From the NCBI GenBank assembly GCA_029215795.1, contig JARDYH010000003.1:91544609-91608608 (forward strand): a DNA stretch of 64,000 bases. Reading direction: 5' to 3'. The notes beneath the pieces are model-generated. The model searched no databases, was not told where the DNA came from, and worked only from the letters and a program-made list of their open reading frames with translations. Origin of the DNA: Anniella stebbinsi. Taxonomy: Eukaryota; Chordata; Lepidosauria; Squamata; Anniellidae. Both the position numbers and the translations under genes were made by a program. Below are positions 56,850-64,000 of this stretch, one piece after another (position 1 is the stretch's first letter; each line of letters starts with the position of its first letter).

Positions 56850-57430
56850 CAAAAAGCAATGGAAATCTTCTAATTTCAGCTGCATTGCCTTTTACAAATC
56901 AATGAATCTTGCAAATTTCCAAAAACTAAAAAAAAAAAAGATCCTCAATGAAATAGCTTCCTCCACAGCAACAACTTTGCATGGAGTTAGGCTTCTTCAT
57001 CACTGGGCAGACATTTAAGTCAGAATAACCTTCAATTTAACTTTTCCTTGAAGAGCTGAGGTCCAACTAATCATCAGCTGCCAGAAAGGGCCTAATGTGT
57101 AGATGATTATTGCTGTTCTAAATCTTTGACATTTATTTAGAAGGGTCAAATTATTTACATTTTTATGTGCTCAAAAGTCTGTGTTTGTTGCCATGGACAC
57201 TGGGCTGCATTTATAGTGTTTTCTTGTTCTACCAATTAATGGCCAGTCAGATCCAATAACGAAGCAGCACTTTGACTCTCAACATTCCATTGGGTTTACA
57301 ATTAAACAATAAAAAGGCCCAGCAGCCTACACATATTGCCAGCTACAACAGCACACATTGGTTTTAATCAGAAAGAGGCTGAATGCCTAATGACATTTAA
57401 TTTCCAAGTTCTACAATGACATCACAACTC
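56850..57430. other. Candidate conserved regulatory sequence
   Basis: Low-repeat segment with several TAAT-type homeodomain words, a forkhead-like ttatttaca word, and gttgccatggacac at 57187-57200, close to the RFX X-box consensus. No coding or repeat signature. Inference only. Confidence 0.3.
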
Positions 57431-57654
57431 AAGCCTTTTGGCTCAAGTACAACATCTAAGACATGGCTGTCCAAAGCTATCCTACATAGGCTCTAGAGGA
57501 AGAATGCTGGCCCGTATGTACACAAACCAGCCTTGGAGAATTACTGGCACCTTTTTAAAGGCATGTGTCTGGATATTCATGCTTTGAAAGAAGCAAGGGC
57601 TCGCTAGCTAGAGATGTAGTTTAACACAAGGAAACATTTTTCTCTCTTTCACAT

Positions 57655-58060
57655 AATACTAGGACCCAAGCTGATTCGTGGGACATTCAGGAATGATAAA
57701 AGGAAGTACTTCTTCACATAGCACTTAGTTAAACTATAGAATTTGCTACCACAAGATGTAGTGATGGACACCAATTTGGATGGCTTTAAAATTTTAAAGG
57801 GGGTTAGACAGTGATAGGCTTCTAGAGGAGAAGTCTATCAATGGCTAGTAGCCCTGATGGTTATATGCTACCTCTAGTGTCAGAGGCAGTATGCCTATGT
57901 ACACCCAGTTGCTAGGGAACATGGGTGGGAGTGTGCTGTTGCGTTCATGTCCTGCTTAGGATTTCCAGTTCCACAGTTGGTTGGTCATTGTGTGAGCAGA
58001 GTGCTGGACGAGATGTACCCTTAGTTTGATCCAGCATGGTGCTTCTTATGTTCTTAATGC
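57655..58060 (+). mobile_element. CR1-like LINE 3' end
   Basis: aggaatgataaaaggaagtac, caatttggatggctttaaaa, ttctagaggagaagtctatc, agcagagtgctggacgagat, then gatccagcatggtgcttctt and atgttctta. This is the standard CR1-type 3' end (last ORF2 codons plus 3' UTR) with the terminal ATGTTCTTA repeat typical of reptiles. Diverged. Confidence 0.7.
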
Positions 58061-58403
58061 CATCATAGAGCAGAGCAGTTCTGTGGGACCATCTTCTGGC
58101 CATCAGGTGATCCCACAGAACCAAACCTGTGCTACTGCTTGCTATACAGCTCCAAGGCTTGCTTCAATCAGCCACACAGGGCAACTCAGCATAGAGACGT
58201 TTGCATGTAGGCACAAGGCTGACATGTAAATACCACCATGCATTAGATGATGATGCCCCCTGAACATATGTGCATTCATTGGATCCACAGAGGAGCCCTG
58301 AACATCTCAAATAGTCTTAATAAGTCTGTATCCCCACTAAACTAAATAAATGAGACAATTTATTTAAATCCCACCCTTCAGAAAAATTACAGGGCTGGTA
58401 ACA

Positions 58404-58878
58404 ATGGACATGTCCACACCTAAGGGTGTAGAGGGAGGGGGAGAGCGGGAGGGGGAGGATCACGGACTTACCTGCTTCCGCAATCCTTCCCCACCGTCTA
58501 AACTGCCATGCGATGTCCCGGAAGGAAAGAGGGATGTTGCGGGCACCATTTTTTTTTTTTAATGAAGAGGAGCTGCACGGCCTCGATTTGCCAGAAAGGT
58601 ACGTTAAAAAAAAACCCACTCCCAACACTCCCCCCCATCCTGGGGATGGCAAAATTGCTTCCCCCCCCCCCCACATGGGCATGGAGCCACCCCACACGAC
58701 TCCATGCCCGTTTTAGGACCCGGGACAGTGGAAAACCTGGGATATCCCCAGTTTCCATTATCCCGGGGTCACACCTAGGTCATCCCCGGTTGTCCCCAGG
58801 ATCCCCTGTGCATCACGTGGATGCACAGGGACGTCCTAGGGATGACCCCAGGATAAATCCCTGGTGTAGACATGGCTA
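58404..58878. mobile_element. MITE-like element with ACATGTCCACACC inverted ends
   Basis: Left end tggacatgtccacaccta, right end tggtgtagacatggcta (inverse). Contains a central palindrome (cccctgtgcatc...gatgcacagggac) and a poly-C run near 58661. Open frames here are not genes. Confidence 0.65.
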
Positions 58879-59228
58879 ATGACTAAGAATACCAGCTTAA
58901 ATGGCAAACCACAGTTTTTTAAAAAACAACACGTTTTAAAACAACATCAGAAATTAGAATGGAATAGAAATGTACTGGGTTAAATATACATAAAATTGTC
59001 ACCTGTTGAAGGAGAATTCCAGAGAGGTGGCACCAATGTAAAGAAGAACCTATTCCAGACCATTGTTTGAACCTCTGGAAAATGACACCTCCAAAAGAGT
59101 TCCCACATTGTTCTTAAAACATTTTTAAAGCTATTTAGAAGGCTATCAAAAGGGAAACAGGCAATCTCCATTCCGTCTCCCAAAAAGCGATAATTTTACA
59201 TGTCTCATGCCAAAGTTTTGTAATGAGG

Positions 59229-59229
<1 letters not shown>

Positions 59230-59262
<33 letters not shown>
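59230..59262. repeat. (ATT)n microsatellite
   Basis: About 11 ATT units, with LINE 3' UTR-like sequence (inverse) upstream at 58975-59115. Confidence 0.95.
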
Positions 59263-59263
<1 letters not shown>

Positions 59264-60530
59264 GTCTTATAGGTCTCTTCACACACACCGATACCCTCCT
59301 TCCCCGTTGTAATGCATTTAGCAAGATTATTACTACACATTTTAATGAGAAAATTCTTTTAAATTGGTTTTCTTTTGTTGCTTCCTGTCCACTGAAAAAC
59401 AATGCTAAACTTTGTTAAGGGAGTTCAGACAGGTGAATGCTTACCAATCACAGCCTCATTCAATCCCATATAGATAGTACAAGCCACAAACCACAGCAGA
59501 GGCCATAGAACAACACAGGTTTTAGAAAACTCAAGCACACTATCATTAGCAGCAGAACACAACTGCATAACAAATGTCATTTGACTCCAGATCAGATTTT
59601 ATTCTATTCACATCACATCCTGTAGAGTTAAATTAGCAATTCCTCCTCTGTATCCATGGCATATCATAGCAGCAACTAGAAACAAGAGCAAGGCATCTTT
59701 GTTTCTAGGTTCCTTATTCCTTTCCTTCCATCATCTCAGAAAATCTTTTATCAGCCTTCTCCTAATTAAAACACACACACACACTTTGAAAGTTGCTTGC
59801 TGCCAACTGAAAGTTGAAAGTTGCAATTTGGATTCAAGTACTTTCTGTTCTTGTAGGACAATGTAGTCAGTCATTTACAGAAAACAACAGCTCAAATATT
59901 CCACTTCTGAGTTCAAAGGGGCTCATTTTAGCCTTTTCAGAGGAGGCAGATTATGTGCCCCAAGAATGAAATGGAGTTTTGAAGCCACAATACCCTTTTA
60001 AAGAAAGAACAAAACCCATGAAGCTTACAGGAAAGCAGCAGCATATCCTGTTACAACACTGTTACAAAGAACCAAGACTTCAAGCAATGTTTTTCGTATT
60101 CCTGGAATTCCCAAAAATAGCATTTTAAGCGAAAATTTGAACACAGGAAGAATCAGTTGAGAAGTGCTTGTTGAGAGGTGTTCAAAACTTCGATTTTTCC
60201 TTCACTTCAATATACTTCCTGAACCACAAAGAGCACATCGAATCTTGAAACACGTGTTGTTAAAACTCCAGTGGAAATACTGCTAGTCTCTAATTAAACT
60301 TAAAAAAAGACCAAACACACACACACTTTTTTAAAGTTCTGAAGCTACAAGTCTATGCTCAAAATAGTTATTTTAAAAGAAATCATAGTATGCACTGCTG
60401 TAATAGTACTACCTTTTGCCTGCCTCAGATCAGTGCCCTGTCAATTTCACTAGGTCTGCTCTAGCATTATTTGAGGGTTCAGAGGGAAGGAGACAAGAAA
60501 TACTTGCCTCCACCCTATTAGACTTTCCGG
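59263..60530. other. Non-coding, no gene
   Basis: Contains short (AC)n runs at 59768 and 60310. Nothing else supported. Confidence 0.5.
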
Positions 60531-60833
60531 CCTGGTTTGCATGTAATGACAACCCATTGTTAACTGAGCACAAGTGAGTGCATGGCTACCTTCCACTTGT
60601 TCGCTATTTCTGCTTTGCTGTGATGTCCAAACCCAGCACTGGGTTGTTGGGGATTAAATAACCCAGAATTCAAGCCCATGGTTTGTTGTTGGGTTATTCC
60701 TGGGTTGTTTAGCAAAGCAGATGAAAAGAGGAAGTGGTGAGCAGGCGGGAGGCAGCATGCACACTCATTCCCATGCACTTCTGCCGATTCATGGGTTATT
60801 TAACCCATAAACTGGCATTACATGCAAACCAGA
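60531..60833. mobile_element. MITE-like element, CCTGGTTTGCATGTAATG inverted ends
   Basis: Left end cctggtttgcatgtaatgac, right end cattacatgcaaaccagat (inverse). Interior has gggttgtt, aacccatgg words. Clearest copy of the family with members at 1245 and 7965. Confidence 0.7.
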
Positions 60834-61047
60834 TCACATTCTCCCATTCTTGCACCTGTTGCTTCCAACTGGAAAGATATGCAAAATCACATAAGAGTGT
60901 TTTCACTGTATTGTTAAAAAAACAAACTCCTTGCACATAGAAAACTAGCATGTTGGGAAGAAGGCTTCTCTAAAAACCTGATATGCTAGCTTCCTAAGTG
61001 AAGTGGTGATGCTTTTCTAATGTGGAAGCATTTAAGACATAGGAGAA

Positions 61048-61185
61048 GGGGCTGAGGTTCAGCAATAGAGAACATGCTTTGCATGAAAAAGGTGCGAGAT
61101 TCAATTCCTGGCATCTCCAGGGAGAGCTGGGAAAGCCACTGCGGCTAAAATACTAAGCTAGATGGACCAGTGGTTTTAGCCACGG
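61048..61185 (+). mobile_element. tRNA-derived SINE
   Basis: ggggctgaggttcagcaatag resembles an A-box region (ggctcagtggtagag), then ctttgcatg and gattcaattcctggc as B-box, then catctccagggagagctggg and ctagatggaccagtgg. This is a widely distributed tRNA(Ala-like)-derived SINE. Its cloverleaf is decayed, so it is not an active tRNA gene. Confidence 0.75.
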
Positions 61186-62933
61186 TGTACTGGACCTGTA
61201 CAGTTCAGGAAAACCCATAACTGATTCCAGCATACAAGTAGATCAGCTAGTTGCAAAAGGTAATCCTGCCTTCACAACCCCACAGCTGAACAACAACAGT
61301 CAAAATAACCTGCCATACAGAAATCTCAGGGTAATTTAGGAAACCTGCAAGAACTCTTTGTTCCCAAGAAAAAAACAAAGCTTCTGCATTGTTCCCAAGA
61401 AAAAATAAAGACATTCTTCATATATGGAGGTAGGCCCTGAAAAATCAAATTTCAAGTTATGTGTAACATTATTATTAGTATTAGTATTATTATTTGCAAA
61501 GCAGCAATGAATAAAGTCAAAGAAAAAAGCACTCTGCTCATCCACCAGCACCTAAACCTATTCCCACTAAAATTAATAGAGATTTAATACAGGGAAAAGA
61601 TTGTGCTCACTGAAAAGAAAGCAAGTGAGCTAGCTTTTTGAAAATAAGTTTATATAATCCTTTCCTCGAGAAGACATCCATCTTTTGACATTGTTCATTA
61701 ATGCATACATCTTCATCTATTTTCATCTAAACAAATTTAAGAGGGCTGGCCTTTTAACAATTAGTAGGTGACTATTACAGGAAGCCAATAATTAAATCAC
61801 TGAAATATTTAGCCAGGCTGACAAGTTCAGTGTCTTACCTATAATTAATATTCTCGGCACAGCAAATTTTAACATCTTCCCCGCCCCCAGAATACATAGT
61901 TAAAAGACTATTACTAGGTGAAACTCTGAGAAAGTTACTTAACTATTCACTTTTGATCTTTGGGAATGGATAGGAAACCCTTATAAAGTAGGACTAAGCG
62001 TGGAACGGAAGGGACCCACCCTTCTTGCAAGTAGCCTGAGAGGCCTATATGTATGCTATGGTTCCATAAAACACACGCACGCACAATGTGGCATTACACT
62101 CTGCTTCCTGAGATCGTCAGTTTTTGTTGTATAAAGTTTCCATCCATTGATTTACCATGGATATATAACCAAAAGTGTGTGGGCAAAGGTTGCTGAAATC
62201 TCAAAAGCCAGACAGGGAGCAGAGGAGGGCTTCTAATGGTCAGAGTGCAGGGCCTCACTGTGCTCCACAGGCTTCAACTATTCCACTTACCATGGTAAGA
62301 GTGGTATCACCTCTGACAAACGTAATGCGCAACAAGCCTTGCTTCCAATTTTGAAGCTGCAGAGATAGGCAGGGATGGCACTGGGAGTTGAGCAGCAATC
62401 CCTACATTCTCTAGAGCTCCAATGTTGAGTTGGGCCAAACAACCACCCATCATTGGTCTTTCCTACCCCAGAGTAGGAAAGCACAGCGCGGACTTGCTTG
62501 AGTGCTGCTACTTGATTACTCAGGATGCATTCAAACAGGGGTGTCCAAAGCAGCTTGTTCCTCTCCCTGCTGGCATTTCGCAAGAAAAAGACTGGAAGAG
62601 GCCTTGCCAAGAGAGAGTGAGTAGGGAAGGGGAAACTGTTGACTACAATAATTGGCTTGACTAACGTATCAAAATTTGTAGATTCTTGGTCCTCCCTAAC
62701 TCCTTGTCTCTCCTCAGGTCTAACAAAATCAAAATTAAATGATCTTGACATAAAATGGCCGCTTCCCCCCAAATTCTTTGCATATCCTTTCCCATATTGC
62801 TTGGTCTGGCATAGCTTTCATATTCCTATCTATAGCATAATGCGAACTTAAACTCCACTTCCAATATGATTTCAAATTAATGTCAGGAATGAACTAGCTA
62901 ATTTTCAACCCAACCTTATTCTAATTCTATTTT
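61186..62933. other. Non-coding, no gene
   Basis: Contains an ATT-rich run (61459-61494). Longer open frames (62287-62772) have no family pattern. Confidence 0.45.
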
Positions 62934-63600
62934 TAGGGCTGTGCACAGTTCCGAACCCAGATCCTGGATCCGGATCAAATCGGGGTGATCCGGACCTCCC
63001 AGTTCCAGATCTGATTCGAACCGGGGAGGTCCGGACTGGTCCAGATCTGATTGGTCCAGATCAATCCAGACCAAACCAGAGATCTGGGGCACATTGCCCT
63101 GCCAGGTCCCTAGGTGTCAGCTGCACAGCCGGCACCCAGGGACACCAGGCTGTCAGTGAATCCATTGAACTCACAGTCCTCCCCCCACTATCCCTGCTTA
63201 CCTGCTGCCTCTTCGCCGCCACCACAGATGGTGGTGGATGGCAGCATGGACCATGACAGGTGAGGGGGGGGAGAGTCCCCACTCACCCGCCACGGTCCGC
63301 GCTCCCGTCCACTGCAGTCCGCTCTACTGAGAATCAGGCTGAGGCCTGGTTCTCAGTACATCAGATGGCAGCGGACATCAGCAGGTAAGCAAGGAGAGTG
63401 AGGGAGGGTGGTGAGTCCTTTTCCCCATAGACTTGCAAGTCTATGAGGAAAAGGAGGATCTCCAGATCTTGATCCGGAGATCCAGATTGGGCCCCGGATC
63501 CAGTTCAAAGTGGACCGGGTCCGGATCATACAGATCCAGATCGCGACGGTACAGACTTAACAGATCTGGATCCGGATCAGGGGGTCCATGCACACCCCTA
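62934..63600. mobile_element. MITE-like element built of GATCCGGA/CCAGATC words
   Basis: Ends tagggctgtgcac and gtccatgcacaccccta are inverse. Both halves are full of atccgga, ccagatc and gatccggatc palindromes, making a strongly self-complementary pair of arms. No coding content. Confidence 0.7.
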
Positions 63601-64000
63601 CTTTTTACACTGAAATTCTCATTAATAAGATAATAAGAAAATGAGTCAGGCTAAGTTTCATTTTCAAAACTATTTTAAAATGTATAAACCAAAATGAAAT
63701 TAGAAAAAAAAAATTTTTTTTAATAAAATCTTATTTTTTTCACAAGTAATTAAAAACTCCTGAAGCATTAAACTACAAAAATGGAGTTGCTTGTGCTATT
63801 TCTGGATCCACCAGTGTACAGGATGCAAAGTAAAACTTTCTTTTATTCATTTCATACTGAAATTGTTAAAACTGCATTAGCCAGTCATAATAATAAATGG
63901 ATATTTTCCAATTTTTTAAAGGTCTGCCCATTTCCAAACAATTACATAAACTAACATTGCATCAATAATTAATAGTTAAATACGATAGACACGGTAGTGT
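63601..64000. other. AT-rich right edge, no gene
   Basis: Poly-A/T runs only. No supported feature. Confidence 0.5.

Noticed and set aside
58508..58879. Open frames rich in proline at 58.5-58.9 kb
   Set aside because: They come from C-runs and inverted words of a MITE-like element.
61048..61185. tRNA gene
   Set aside because: A- and B-box-like sequences belong to a SINE body, and the cloverleaf is not preserved.

Overview
The window looks like nuclear DNA of a vertebrate, most probably a squamate reptile. The main gene is recognisably vertebrate RASSF8. The repeats fit a lizard-like genome: DIRS and Ngaro tyrosine-recombinase retrotransposons, CR1/L2-like LINE tails, tRNA-derived SINEs, many inverted-repeat (MITE-like) DNA elements and many microsatellites. 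The species cannot be fixed from the sequence alone.

Layout. RASSF8 lies on the minus strand. Its first coding exon (residues 1-34 and the first base of codon 35) is at 28945-29047, with 102 bases of 5' UTR in the same exon. The large coiled-coil exon is at 9917-10803, and a third coding exon is at 6814-6958. Splice phases join exactly. The last 40 or so codons of the usual protein are not visible and probably lie left of base 1, although read-through of the 6814 donor gives a stop at 6803 and a possible alternative terminal exon. The introns are filled with old mobile elements. The largest is a decayed DIRS element (about 12071-15895) whose RT/RNase H block is inverted relative to its gag and recombinase genes.

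Upstream of the first coding exon (29-64 kb, either 5' UTR introns of RASSF8 or intergenic) there is one further gene-like unit. This is an intact, intronless, divergent histone H2A (33222-33701, minus strand) with an acidic N-terminal extension, an altered acidic patch and no standard C-terminal docking segment. It has its own TATA box, inverted CCAAT box and polyadenylation signal. At 45096-48573 there is a 5'-truncated Ngaro-type retrotransposon carrying RT/RNase H, an intact tyrosine recombinase and a frameshifted SGNH hydrolase. It sits between two nearly identical direct repeats of about 78 bp. A 917-bp hAT-like element with a perfect 8-bp target duplication is at 36896-37812, and a probable solo LTR lies around 55802-56815. 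The rest is AT-rich non-coding sequence with scattered repeats. Two stretches (about 53080-53360 and 56850-57430) look like possible conserved regulatory sequence.

Functional relations. RASSF8 is the only clearly functional conserved gene. The H2A unit is on the same strand and may be nested in the RASSF8 transcription unit, but it has its own promoter. The transposons are passengers, though DIRS termini supply strong splice-donor-like sequence in the sense direction of RASSF8.
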